Below are positions 45,653 to 58,617 of a DNA stretch of 64,000 bases, in pieces. Both the position numbers and the translations under genes were made by a program. Position 1 is the first letter of the stretch; each line of letters opens with the position of its first letter. The stretch covers positions 208,662 to 272,661 of the forward strand of contig JAENRP010000018.1 in NCBI GenBank assembly GCA_024741835.1. Direction: 5' to 3'. Source of the stretch: Diplocarpon mali. Its lineage: Eukaryota; Ascomycota; Leotiomycetes; Helotiales; Drepanopezizaceae. The notes beneath the pieces were generated by a model that worked only from the letters and a program-made list of their open reading frames with translations, did no database searches and was not told the origin of the DNA.

Positions 45653-48600
45653 GACATTTGGGGATTTTTTTTTTGGCTTCGATTGTAATATTAGACGACA
45701 GATGGACAAACAGAACTTGTTTGGACTTTTCTTGCTCTTCTCGTCTGCGGTATAATCCCCGATTTTCATTCGTTGTATGTATTGGACTGAAAAATGACCT
45801 CTTATTCAGGCATCATCTGAGGACCATCCACCCAGCAGTAAGAATTGCTGAATTGTGCTCTTTATCAATTTGTGATTCGAGGCGGCTGCAGTGATCATCC
45901 ATCGCAACACGATGCCAGTAAAATATATCCTGCCAGATTTCTCAACGTAATCTGACCTACCTGAAAAGGTCGGAATTGAATGGTGAGAGTAGAAACTAAT
46001 GCTTTCAGTGATCCCATCCTGGCTTATCCTCCTGGTGATTCCTCTTCCAACAATAAGCCTCTACCAACCCCGGTGTCTCAAGTGAAATAACATAGAAGAT
46101 ACTTGAGTAACGAAGCCTTTTAGCCCGATATGATAAGATCTCATCGCAAGATTCGCAACATGGACCCTTGTAAGAGCAAAAAGCAAAACTGACACCGCTC
46201 TTCAGGAAATGGAGGCTTGTGATAGAGAAGGCTCGGTTTTATCAGACCGGTGTTGTCTACCTGGCCTAGCATTGCCATACAAGTAAGCGTTATGAGTACG
46301 GAGCTTCTGCCCTTTAAGTACTCGCCATTGGGCACTTTTCGCCCAAGTTTACCTCTGCTGTTGGTCTTCTTTAATAGCTCTGTTGTACCTCTCAGAATGC
46401 CAGCCTTGAATATGTACCCAAGACAGACTGAAAATTCGAAAGTTTTGACGTGAGCTTAGACCCCCCAAAAAACACTATTTTCTGTAGGCCAAAGATAAAC
46501 TTAATATTGATTATCTTTAGGCTCCCATGCTGCCCTTCAGGCACTTCGATATTGCAGTCGTGCATCCAGTTTCACTCTAGTGACTTGGTTCTGTTTGCGT
46601 AACTAGCAAGGCTAGTAGCCTTTATGCCAGCTATCAAAGTTTACTGAGAACTGTTTAGCTATAAACATATTTACTAGAGATCTCGTTTCAGAAACATAGG
46701 ACTCAGCAGCGCGGTAATTCTCCTTGACTTGCATTTTGAACGGTTATTTGTTCGCATATCTCCTGCTCTAATTCAAATGACTTTTCATCAGACTCTCCAA
46801 CACTTCAAACACATCATATGGAGTATACTTACGAAATGTCTATTTCTTACCGTAACGGTTTCGCCATTAGCGAAATTTATATTTACGCTTGTAGGCTTGC
46901 ATTTGCCATCACCATAAAAATGGATCGGTAAGAGCCCTGAGTCACTATACATTATAAAATTATGTCCTGCACGCCTTATTGGCCCTGCAATTCAACCGGC
47001 TACGATTGACAACCCAAACAACTCCATCTTGTGTAGTAGCTACGCGAGCTTGAACATTGGTATTATGCCGCCGCAGATATAGGCTTGGGAATCGCGAAGA
47101 TGACAACAATAGGAAGGATTGTTGTGGCTAATATTTCAAGTCAGGAAAAGAAGGTTCTAGAGACGTATATACAAAGAGTTCAGTGTTTGAGAAATTCGAA
47201 GTGATGCATGAGCTATGCATAGCAGCGAATGGAGTGCATGCTTTGTTGAGGTCTGATCTTAGCAACAGCTTCGAGGTACGATTTTTGATCAATTGATTTC
47301 ATATTCACCTAGACTGCAGCGTATCAAGTAAACTATCATGAAGAGTCACTGTAAAGAAAATGACAGCAGACTAAAGACTTCGAAGCTGCGCACTTGAGGA
47401 TTAGTAGTTTTGTAAAACTTGTGCGGTGAGTCGGTTGGATTTCTGAGAACTATCGAAGAGATGGTTTGTTCCACAATAGGGCCGATATTTAGAATTGTAT
47501 GTTCTATACATGAGCATAATGATATCGTCCTGCCGCAATCGGCATTTTTAGAAGGCCGAAGCAAACAATTAAGTAAGCAAAGGGGTCTAAGCGAGCGCAT
47601 TTCTCTCTGCGCCTTGGACTTCTACCTTCCAAATTATTTCCATTCCGAAAAAAGATCTATGAGAAATGCATTAAGGGGATCAGGTATGAGCCTAAGGATG
47701 TGAAGCATCTTGATCCATGGTCAAACTATGCGACATATTTTGTATTAAATATGAGTCGTTGGCAAACTCACATAATGCGGAAGTAATCATGACCTGGGAT
47801 CTCTGACAATTTTCGTTCGGGGCATACGGTCATGGATACTTTCATTCTGTAAGAAATGATATTGGCCGAACTTGCACGTCTTTTCATGGCATACCAGTAT
47901 CTCACATGAGTTCAAGAACGCAAACCCAGAACCCCACCAATAGCGTCCAGTCACGCCTTTTTTGGTCTACATCTAGTTCAACGAGCCCAGTCATATATAG
48001 TTTACCGATCTTAAGTGTGCTGTATTTTGATATTTCTTGATATTTTGCTTGGTCTCGATTACTGTCATCTTCATCTTCGGGCTTGGTCAGTTTCTCACGT
48101 AGGCATCGCGTGAGTGGAGGCCTTAATATATTTCGCTGTAGAGATGCCTGAAATTGCGCTGGAGAAAAGCTCATCTGCCTCTATCGCCCCTTTCTCTGAC
48201 ACCGGCGGTGCTAATGGTACTGCTACTGGAAAATTTTCTAATCAGTGAACTATAAGTAATCACACGGATACACGTTCAATGCAACATATTCCATAAGTTT
48301 TTCCCTGTTCGTCAATCTATTCTGGCAATGCTTCTGTTGGCTCTTTCAGTGAATACTAGATTGGTGATAATATGGAGTGTTTGCGAGGATGCCTTATTAT
48401 GACCTCCAGAGCTCTGGATATGTCACATATCGGCGTATGGAAGAGATAGTTCAATCTTATATGCGGCCATGCTATCTCCGTCTTAAAACTTCGACGAAGT
48501 TATTATTTTGGCAGCGAAGCTCGATATTACATTCGTAAAATTTCAAAAGCTCGAAAGCCGAATCCTTCCTGTTTTCCTCCCGATTTTACCGAGAGTATGC

Positions 48601-49176
48601 GGGAAGAAAAAGACCTTCTCATCCTTCTCAATGCTTGCCAGTCGCACGATACCCAGAAAAACCATCGGCCCATTGCAGTATCGTTTAATGTCAGTGCTTT
48701 CCACAGCCAGAAGATATCGGTCAAGAACATTGAAGTACCAAGACCGAACGTGGGATGGAGTCTATGCAGCAGAAATAGTGCTCCTAGAGTGACACAAAAA
48801 TGGTCATAAGACTATATCATACCAGTAACCGTTGTTCATTAATACATGACTTGATACTCAAGATTAATTCATGTGTAAAACAAGTGCCAGATACCTACCG
48901 CAGTAAGTATCCAATCACAAGAGACAAGAGAGACTCCTTGATCAAGCTTGCCAAATACAAATCAATAGACTCCCTTCTCGGAAGTTAACTTGGGTATTGG
49001 CAAGCCTTAAGCAGTATAATTTATGAGGAAATGACAACAATAACAGGGCGATCTCTTTGAAGTTGAAATTGCCGAAAATCCCACAACTGGCTCGGAAACT
49101 CAACGTAATGTGGGATTTTTCAAATGCATCGGAAGTGAAGAGGAGAGAAGCAAGCAGCGATCGAGGACAATACAGC
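45653..49176. other. 3.5-kb A+T-rich gene-poor region
   Basis: Between two convergent genes. Only short ORFs (up to about 95 codons) occur in any frame, with no recognisable protein. The composition resembles the other A+T-rich stretches (1.7-2.7 and 40.3-40.6 kb), the last of which holds a RIP-like relic, so decayed repeats are likely here too. I could not identify any element by sequence. No tRNA gene was recognised. Confidence 0.5.
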
Positions 49177-51757
49177 TCACTCATTTCCTGCCTTTCCTTT
49201 CCACGTCGCCTTCGCCGTCCCTTTCGGGGCAGTAACAGCAGCAGTTTCAGCACTACGGCGCCATTCAGACTCTGTGATAGGATCTGCGAAGAATTGTGAA
49301 TAAGATCGAGCAAAAGGTGCGGGATCCAAAGAAGATGAGGAACCCGAGTCGCTGTAAGCAGGTTGAGCACCAGCCGTGCGAATCATTTTAAAAGAAGCAT
49401 CGAGGTGCTTATTGGTCGTTGGCGGTTGGTGGAAGGCTGGAATAGGATGCGGATCTGTCCGGGAGGCGGGTGCAAGAGGCGCCATAGCTAGAGCCGGGTT
49501 CTTGCGGGGTTGAACAGGTTCGCCTCTTTGGTAGCTCTTAATAGCAGCATTACGAGCTGCTGCATATCGATGGGTGCTTGGGGAGATATGGGGTGGAGGA
49601 AGAAATAGTCCAGGCGGCAGAGGCGCAGGATGTGCGTTCAACTCCCTAAGCCGTGCTTGATAAGCAATTACTGTGGGGTGCGGCTCCTGCGAATCAGGTT
49701 CGGCTTGATGAGTAAAGAATTCCGGCACATTCTCAGTGGGTGCTTTTAATCTCTCTAGCAGACGTCCTTGAAACGCAACTGCTGTGGGATGTGGTTGTTG
49801 TAAGTCGGTTTTGGGATTGCGAGTAAACACTTCCGGCACAGGCGCAATATTTGTATTCAATCTCTCCAGCAATCGTGCCTGAAAAGCAACTGCTGTGGGG
49901 TGTGGTTGTTGCGAGTCAGATTCTTTGCGTTGGATAGAAGAAGCTGGTACATTAGGCTTTGTTGACTGTGCCGTGGAATTTGACCGAGAACGGTGTTGCT
50001 TGAAGGGAAATCTTAAAGGTTGTGCTGGTACCGGCGTGGAGCCCTTCAGCGAACAATTGCGGCCTGTCTTTGCACATCGACCGCAAGTCCCATCATGGCT
50101 TTCATCAGCTCCGCTACATCTAACTCTCGACTTACGGCACCCAGCACAAATACTGCTTCCGTGCTGGCGGAAACGATGCTCGCGGAATGACTTGTTTCTT
50201 GAAGACTCGAGGGCGGAGCTTGTCATGGACTCTGATGGGATGTTGGTAATAGTCGCGCCCAAATGGCGATGTGGTGGCGTCTGTACTATGTCGGAAAGTA
50301 GTGAGCATCCTGGTCCCGTAAGGTCTTCTGCACCTGAAAGATCCCGTCTATGAACCTCATACTGTTCATGCACTGCCTGCATTGATTGCTCAACCCTGCG
50401 ACTATGGTCCTCATCCGGTTCCGGATAAGTGAACTGATAGTTGGGATTTGTCTCGGCTTCAAGTTGGACATGGAACTGATTGTAGTAAGAATCATTACTT
50501 TGTAAAACCAAATGATCATCATAATTGGCGTGACTTTGAGCGTCATCCGTAGGATATCCGGGGAGAACTTGATCGTGACCACCTGCCAATCCAAGAGCAG
50601 GCTGAAGATGGCCGACGCCCAACCTATTTTCGTTGTAAGAGTGCATAGGTCCATCATATGACTGTTGTGTAGTATACTGAGTCTGTGTTTCAACCTGAAC
50701 TTTGTTGTTGATTGGGCTATCATAGAAAGACTCCGGCCGTCCGGTGTGAGATTGGTGGGTAGGGTATTGGGCATGGACTTCCGCCTGATCTCGAATATCG
50801 AGGTTTTGAGCCAGCTCATTGAAGTATTTCCCAAACAGCTGATTGCGTTGCGGAATGCTGCCTCCTACTGCTTGGGCACGATTTGGTTTAACGGCAGTAC
50901 TGCCGCGTCTTGAAGACTTAATAAGGTTGGTTTCTGTTGATTGAGTTTCGGGGCCAACTTCCGTTTCCTTATACTTCTTGACCGTCTTTCGATTCAGCTT
51001 TCCTACAGAGCGGCCACGACGGTTCTTGGTTGGAGACGAGTCCGAGTCAGAATTTCGTGGGGAATAGGCACGCTTGCTTGATAATGGAGTGGCAACATTT
51101 CTGTCAGACCTAGTTGATGGAGGGGTTGGTCGGGCGCAGTCTTCAATGCCGGTGGATGGAGTGAGCGAGAAATCATATGCTGGAGGCAGTCGACGAGGAG
51201 TGACCGGACGATCGGTGGGGTCAGGGTAAACTGAAGATTTCCATTCATCATCTTGACCATCAGATGAGACATTATGGGTGTTGGTATCGGTAAATTTTGT
51301 CTTTTCAACGAATCGGTTACCAGAAAACATTGGCTGTTTCATAGGTGTTGGTGTGGACGCGACTGCTGAGGAAGTGGTATGCCAGGAGCATAGAGGAGGT
51401 GGTGCAGATGGATCTCCGACGGGAGCCGATTCTTCGCGATATTGAAGCACCTCAAGAAGACTACCGGCTTCGTGTAGACCAGTGATGTCTTCTTCCAACT
51501 CGCAGAAAGTGAGCAATCGGCGCGCCTCAGAAGGACATTTTATTTTCACTCCGTCTGGTGTTGTAAGATGAGGCTGGCTAGCTGGAGGGAGGGGAAACAC
51601 TCTCAAAGCGAAGAGCTCGAAGTCTTCGGAGCTTATTAGCACTCTTCCAAAATCAAATGCGTGTTGGAATCATACCGGTGGGCTCTCGCAAGAATCTCCT
51701 TTTGATTTTCTGGCAGCGTTTAGAAAACACGTCCTGCATTGGGTCGCTATTGGACAT
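49177..51757 (-). CDS. Large low-complexity protein with internal Zn2Cys6-type motif and tandem repeats
   Basis: Exons on the minus strand: 51757-51676 and 51623-49177; 842 residues. The 52-nt intron (donor GTATGA, CTAAT branch point, acceptor CCGAAG) joins MSNSDPMQDVFSKRCQKIKR and RFLREPT to DFELFALRVFPLPPASQPHL. Without this junction, the big frame has no upstream ATG. At about residues 518-550 there is a Cys pattern C-x2-C-x6-C-x10-C-x2-C-x6-C (ICAGCRKSRVRCSG ... CGRCAKTGRNCSL), the Zn2Cys6 spacing, preceded by a basic stretch. Zinc clusters of this type usually sit near the N-terminus. Residues 593-695 contain three copies of a 34-37-residue repeat with core QQPHPTAVAFQARLLERL. No fungal_trans domain is visible. 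A nuclear DNA-binding role is inference only. Confidence 0.82.
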
Positions 51758-52812
51758 GACTTCAGTGGATGCACAATAGTGCGATCAGTACAGATAGCAA
51801 TGCAACAGTTTCATAGGGAAGCACACACTGCTCAGCAAGATGCCATGCGAAGGCGTGAGGGCGAATAACTGTGGGGAATTCGTGTGTTGCAGGTCGCTGA
51901 TTTCTTTTTCAAGAGAGGCTGTCCCACATCAATAAAAGAAAGCTAGCGCAATTCGTCAAGAATTCTAGTAGTTCGGAACATTAATAGAGCGCTCGTCAAT
52001 CAACAATATGCCGAGGACTTTTCACGGCAGAAAGATCAGTGCTGTAATCACATAATAATTCCGCTGCAGCACTTCGCAGATAGGGGCAATCTTGCTCTAT
52101 ACATTCTTCAGCATTGCTTCAATAGCTAGGGAACTAGGTATATTCCGACATTTACCAGTGATGCATCATGTGTGAGCGTATCCATAGCAAAAAGCAGCAG
52201 TATAGGGTAACTTTCAGTATGACGTTATGCTGACAAGCAAAGTTGAATGATGCGTTCTCGCAGCAAAAAAAGGAGCTGCTAGATTACGAACTTTAAAAGG
52301 CAGGGTGCATTGCATGGTGCCCGGAACATGCACGGAAATTCAAAGCAAAATGGATACGGAGTAAAGACCAGAAAATAATAGCAGTTCAGGACAACGCCCA
52401 AGAAGCGTTTCACAGAGGCCATAATTCTCCAAATCTCCATAATGAACTGAGTTCCACTCAAGAAAACTCAAGTACTTGAGCCAAGTTCATCTCATTGAGC
52501 CAGGTCGAGCGAACTCTGGGGCTTACCTAGGTACGCACTGGTATTCGTGACTGGGCGAGACAGTACTAGGGAGATATATTGATGGCCTACGCGACGCGGA
52601 ATCCGTAGCAGACATTTAACCAGACGAGGCGTCATGATCGCGCCGGGCACAATCACTTTTTTGGGAATCAAAGTGAGTGATTGTTGGGAGACCATGCGAG
52701 GTTGAATCAACTAAATAGCCGAATGATTAGATTAGATCAAGATCTCTTGGCTACATGGTTCTCCAACCTTTTGTCGACAGCCTCCAGCCATTTCTGCGCC
52801 TGCATCAGCAAA
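51758..52812. other. Divergent intergenic region upstream of CYP60
   Basis: 1055 bp holding two promoters. Short ORFs only. No repeat or RNA gene recognised. Confidence 0.55.
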
Positions 52813-54704
52813 ATGGGAAAGGGTAAGCTGTCTACTTCCCGGAGCGATTGAAGTGAGAACGTTACGCTAACAATATAGATAGGCACAGACAAGCTATACG
52901 TAAGTAAGCCAAACCTGTCGATATTTGGATAAGTAGACGGACGCAATTGCAATCCCGTTCAGTGCCGTTGTTTCTAATGCTTCATGCTGACTTATGCTAG
53001 ATTACCCACTCAGAGTGGTCTTCCTCCGATGCTTACTCCGCCAGTGCTGGTTCCAATGTTAACTTGAAAGCGCCCAATGGAGCGAGCTTCAAGAGATTAC
53101 CCTTCAGCTTTTGCGCCGCGAGCTTACAACCTTTCAAACACCCAGTCTGCACGGCAGAAGGCACGATTTTTGATGTAGAGGTTATAAGCGAGTGGCTTGA
53201 AAAGCATGGGACGAACCCGGTCACTGGCAAGCCGATGAAAGACAAGGACTTGATCAAGCTCAAATTCGCCCGCAACAGTGATACAAATGCGCATGACGGG
53301 GGGCTGGGAGCTGGAGATGGTAAGGGCGAAATGGTGGATCCTGTTACATTCAAGGTCTTTACCGATAATACGCATATCGTGGCTATACGACACGGCAGCG
53401 AGGCAAACGTTTTTGCTTGGGAAACGGTGGAAAGGCTGAATATCAAAGCGAAAATGTGGAAAGATTTGGTCGACGACCATGAATTCGGGCGATCAGATAT
53501 AATTACGCTACAAGATCCGCAGAACTTGGAGAGTAGAGATCTAAGCCAGTTCAACTTTTTGAAGGAAGGGGAGACGGTGCTGAGCAAAAAACAAGAAGAA
53601 GAGAGGAAAAAGGGTAGTGTGAATATTGACGCCTTGGGGAGGGTGGGAGACAAAGTCCTGAGAGCAAAAGAAGCAGTGGAGAAGGCGCGGAGGGAACGCG
53701 ACACTGGAGGTGATGTCAATCGATCTAAAGCCTCTGTCAAGACTGGAGCCCCCATCACCGCTCCTAAGCGATCTTTGCTTCAGGAAAAGAAGATGGCCTA
53801 CAACGCCGCACAGTACACAACGGGCAAAGCTGCCGCAAGTTTCACATCTACTGGACTTACACCGGAGACAAGTGGGGAGAGGGCACTACTTACGGATGAG
53901 GAGTACATGCTTCGACCAAAGAGGGTAAAGATCAAGGGATATGCTCGAATCGAAACCTCTAAGGGCTCGCTCAATATCGAATTACAAACCGAAACTGCTC
54001 CTCGCGCTGTATGGAATTTCGTTCATTTGGCAAAGAAAGGCTACTTCAATGGGGTCAAATTTCATCGAAACATCCGCAACTTCATGATACAAGGCGGTGA
54101 CCCTACTGGGACAGGCAAAGGAGGCTCAAGTATCTGGGGAAAGAATTTTCAGGACGAATTTGATGGCCCTTTGACCCATGATTCAAGAGGCGTGGTGAGC
54201 ATGGCCAACAAGGGCAAAAATACGAATTCGAGCCAATTTTTCATTACCTACAAGCCCGCGAAGCATTTGGACCGGAAGCACACTATTTTCGGCCGAGTTG
54301 TTGGTGGCATGGATGTTTTAACAAAGCTCGAGAACGTTCCAAGCGACGACGGGAATCGACCACTCGAGGATATTGTCATGGATAACGTTGTAGTCTTTGT
54401 CGATCCATTTGAGGAGTACCAGAAGCAGAAGCATGACAAAGACGAACTTGAGAAGCAAAAAGAAGAAATCAGGAAACAGGGAGGTACAGAGGACGACAAG
54501 ACTACCTGGACAGGTAAGCAGGTCAGAAATGATGGAACTGTTGTCCAAGACGAAAAAACTGGCAGTGTTGGCAAATACCTGAATGCTGCAAAAGAGACCG
54601 GCAAAGCAAATTACAGATTATCCGCTGAGGAAGAACAGCTGGACTCGGAACCGGCAAGAAAGAAAGTAAAGGCTGCAGGGTTCGGTAATTTTGATGGATG
54701 GTAA
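52813..54704 (+). CDS. CYP60: U-box cyclophilin CYP60 / PPIL2-like peptidyl-prolyl isomerase
   Basis: Nuclear cyclophilin with a U-box, associated with the spliceosome in other eukaryotes. Exons: 52813-52822 (10 nt), 52883-52899 (17 nt), 53001-54704; 576 residues. The two tiny exons encode MGKG and TDKLY, giving MGKGTDKLYITHSEWSSSDA, the usual family start. The U-box lies at about residues 48-110 (FSFCAASLQPFKHPVCTAEG, VISEWLEKHGTNPVTGKPM). The cyclophilin domain is at about residues 320-475: KGSLNIELQTETAPRAVWNF, KFHRNIRNFMIQGGDPTGTG, then NSSQFFITYKPAKHLDRKHT (substrate-binding residues R, F, M, Q, F). The catalytic Arg is in FHRNIRNFMIQGGD. The C-terminus is charged and ends KKVKAAGFGNFDGW. 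Confidence 0.95.
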
Positions 54705-55306
54705 TATCTCATGACATCGATCTGTGATCATATCGTCTCCGTTTGTAAAGTGACTCTCACGTAGTCGGATGAACAGTCTAGCCAGTCTCTTTTATAGTAG
54801 ACCTTGGCGCCAAAATCTGGCAATACCAATCTGACCGACGCGAGACCCCTAACCACTATTGAGAGGCTCGGGTACTCTGAAAGTGAGCAAAAAGCCCACC
54901 GGGCTTCTAAAGATAGAGTTGCGCAATTCAATAAAGACATCAAGGAATCCTTGGCAGTAAAAATGTCTACGGTATCTCTGGTATGTCAGTTCGAGTACTC
55001 GGAGCAGAGTCGAAGAATGTCAATCAGCTGCGGCCCGCGTGATGTGCATGTGACGCTATACTGTCGCAGCCTCCTCCGAGAATGGCAGCCGAAAATTGTT
55101 TCCCTGTGAAAGCGAAGCGCAGCATCTGAATCTTCATTAGTAATTGTCCAGAATCAACACTGGATCGCTTCGAAGGTCTCAACAAGCCGCATAGTGACCT
55201 GAGCTTGAGGTCCTTAACGTATCTGCGTGCGGGGTTACTTTTTCAGTTCCTTGGGAAAGCGTCGTGAGCCTAAACCGACAGTAGCCATCGAATTGTAACT
55301 TTCAAC
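54705..55306. other. Intergenic region between CYP60 and the Zn2Cys6 gene
   Basis: 602 bp. A plus-strand frame at 54804-55109 is open for about 100 codons but lacks an upstream ATG, so I do not call it a gene. The promoter of the downstream regulator must lie here. Confidence 0.5.
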
Positions 55307-58300
55307 ATGGCTGCGCTGTACCAGCCCGAGACCAACGAATCTGGCTCGTCCCAAGGCCCGCAATCGCAGCAAACGCCCCAGCATAAACGTGTATATCAAG
55401 CTTGTATTCCTTGTCGACGGAGGTAAGTTCATTAACCAGTCCTTTTTTTGGCTGGATCTATTCGGTGACTGAAGCCTGGTCCGGTCACTGCTGATCCCGG
55501 CTTCCAGGAAGGTGAAATGCGATTTGGGCAGTGTCGATTCTCCTGGCGATCCGCCGTGCGTTAGATGTAGGAGAGAGAGCAAAGAATGCTTCTTTTCTGC
55601 CACCAGAAGGAAGCGCAAGCATGAGGATGGCAGAGTGGACAGTTTGGATGGCTACGAGTACCAGGATGACTACATTATTCGCAATGGTAGGAAGATGGTA
55701 CAAGGCTCCCCTCCAGCATCAACAAGACAGTCATCGATGGGAGCTCCAACATCTGCTCGAGCATCTATTGTTCCATATGAAAATGCGCCGATCATTCCTG
55801 GACCTCCCTTGACGCCTGGCGGATCAATTGGCAGAACGCAGCCTTTGCGCCGACCAACAGAAGCACCTAGGGACAGCTCTCACCGAGATGAGCGGAACTC
55901 AGATGAGTCTAATACACAACTGGAGAATCTTGAGGCTCAAGAAGTTATGCGGCGCGAAGTTTATGGTATGTGATGGACGTGTTGAAGCTGTATCAGTGGA
56001 TCTTATTCAAGCACAGGACCTCACGATGCATTGGACCTACTATACAAGGCTGCGACAGACAGGTAATGTGTGATGTATATCCTGGATTAGTTACAAAAAC
56101 TAACATTCTCAAGTCCAGGTCACAAACGAGATAATAGCCAGGCATCTTCCTTGCTGAATCACAACAGACCTGGAAAACAGCCACAACTTCCGCCTCTACG
56201 AAGCATCAACCAACCGTTCCAGCCCAACAGCATGCGGCCACCAGAGCCACGACGAGATGCCGAAATCGACCCTAATTTGTCTTCAGAACCTACATCTCGA
56301 CAAGAGAGGTACCAGGAACAAGGCTACAAGGATGCAGTGAAGGCCTGGTCTCGGTTCAGATTCGTCCGAGCTGGATGGTTTACTCCCAGTGAAGCAATTG
56401 ACTATATTTATTAGTACGTTACATATAGCTTCCTTACTACCTCACTAACTAGCCGAAGTTATTACGAATATCTGAGCCCGCTCACACCAATTTCTCCACC
56501 GACCTTTAGAGATCCAGGAACGCATCCCACGTTGCTTATCGAAGAGCCTATTCTGACTGTCACCCTATTGACGATTGCCACGCGATATCGCCAAATGCCA
56601 GGCCCCGGGGGTCACTGTAGATCACATGCTATCCACGAACAGCTCTGGACGTACTTACGCGGAATGATTGAACGGTGCCTCTGGGGTCAGGAAGCTTTTG
56701 GTGGTGGCTTCTGTGGTTCTGGAGCGGAAACAGAAGCTCAAACTTCGAGCACAGCACCATGGCGTGGCTTACGGAAAGGTAGTTTGAGGACACTGGGCAC
56801 GATTGAAAGTCTCATGATCTTAACCGAGTGGCATCCTCGAGCACTGCATTTTCCCCCTGCAGAGGCTACGGATGAACTGATGCTCCCATTCTACGACGCA
56901 CCAGACACTTATAGCACAGATGAAGAAGGTATACCCCGCCTCCCAAGAGGTGTTGGTGGTAAGAGAATTGAAAGTTGGCTGGAACCTGCATGGAGAAGTG
57001 ACCGTATGTGCTGGATGCTCTTGAGTACAGCAATGGGTCTTTCTTATGAGCTTGGTGTATTTGACAAAATCGAAGAGCTCTTAGCTGCGGGAGGGGAAAT
57101 GACTCGACCTGAGTACGAGGATGAAGCTTACAGACTACGAGCAGCGAGAATAAAGCGGCTTTTACTGATTTATGTTACACAACTGGCCGGCCGTCTTGGC
57201 TGGACAAACATGGTCCCGGAGAATCTTCGCGTTACTGATCCCGCTTTTGCTCCTCGGAAAATGAGAGCTTCGGCGGACGCCAAGACTCCAGAGACGAATA
57301 CAACCGTGAACAATGGCTTCAACTACATCCCAAACTTGGAATTGGATGACCAAATCATACACTGTTGGGCTGGGATTAGCAACGCGATGCGTATTGGAAA
57401 CGAAAAGCTATTCAGATCGAGGCAATACACCACGAAGATCATCAACGATTCAAGCTATGTTGAGCTTCTCAAAGACTTCCAACCCATGCTGCGAGCATGG
57501 AAGTTTGAGTTTGAGAGGTTCCAGCTTCCTCAGTACATCGGTCATATTCTCAGTATAGAATATCAGTATGTACGAATTTACGTCAACTCTTTGTCGCTGC
57601 AAGCTGTTGTAGAAAGATGCAGTACCGAGGCTGGCAACCGGTTTAATGCGACTGGAAATCCAGCCTCAGGTAGCGGAAAAGGAACGGGAATTGATGCCGC
57701 CACGTTGACCGAGAACCAGCAGACCTACTATGGAAAGCTCCCGTTATCAACATTTGGAAGCTACACCTCTGCTGACCAAGACTACGTCAAAGAAGTTGTA
57801 GACGGAAGCCGACAATTATTAAGTATAGTGGTCGATGGCCTTCTTCCCGGAGGCTATCTCAAGCACGCTCCTGTGCGAACCTACTTTCGTATCATCAGCG
57901 GTGCCATGTTCTTGCTCAAGACATTTGCCCTAGGCGCAACTAAGAGCGATGTAGAGGAGAGCATCGGGCTTATGGATAGGGCAGTTGATGCTCTACGCAA
58001 TTGTGTTGTCGACGATGTGCATCTAGGAATTCGATTCGCGGACCTCCTCGAAACACTTACTTCTCGTCTGCGAAGTCGCTTCATCAGCGCTCCTGGTCCT
58101 CATCCAGTTGCCGGCGAAAAAATCAGCAGGCAACGTAGTCCAGCTTTGCATCAAGAACCGGATTCAAAGAGACAGAAAATGGATCAGCGAGACCAGATCC
58201 GCGAATGGAACGCCGCAACAGCCAATCACGGTAACGGCAATGGCGCTGGTAAGTTACACAATTACTCCCTATCTCTCTCTAGGGAGCCGGAACTCATTAC

Positions 58301-58617
58301 AAGGAATAGATATCAATGTATCAGCCACCCCGTTCGATCTCAACCAAGGCTTCTCTGCATCTGCCCCAGGAACACCTTACAACAATCAAGGGCAGAGCTC
58401 CAACTACGGCACCGACATGCAAGACCCCTTCGGCGGCGACTGGAATGCCAGCAACGGCGCTGATTTCTGGTACCTGCCACCCGGCACGGCTTTTTACCAG
58501 CATTTGAACGATCAGGGCGTGACGCAAACGGCGGAGGGTGTTAACGTCGGTGGAATGGACTTGCTGGATTTTATGGCACTAGATCCACCCCCGCCATTTG
58601 TTAACGAAGGCCTTTAG
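55307..58617 (+). CDS. Zn2Cys6 transcription factor
   Basis: Fungus-specific binuclear zinc cluster regulator. Exons: 55307-55422, 55508-55965, 56017-56062 (46 nt), 56114-56413, 56459-58248, 58310-58617; 1005 residues. The zinc cluster is at residues 33-66 with spacing C-x2-C-x6-C-x12-C-x2-C-x6-C ([15 protein letters not shown] ... [13 protein letters not shown]). The first intron splits the third Arg codon of RRR. A basic stretch (RRKRKHED) follows, then a Pro/Ser-rich linker. The regulatory domain contains [53 protein letters not shown] and [21 protein letters not shown] recall similar proteins in Aspergillus annotated as WAR1- or ARO80-like, but I cannot assign a regulon. The C-terminal 90 residues are Gly/Asn-rich and acidic, suitable as an activation region. 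Confidence 0.9.

Noticed and set aside
51624..51675. Apparent frameshift or missing start in the 842-aa zinc-cluster gene
   Set aside because: A 52-nt intron with a CTAAT branch point and acceptor CCGAAG links an upstream ATG exon to the long frame in phase, so no frameshift is needed.
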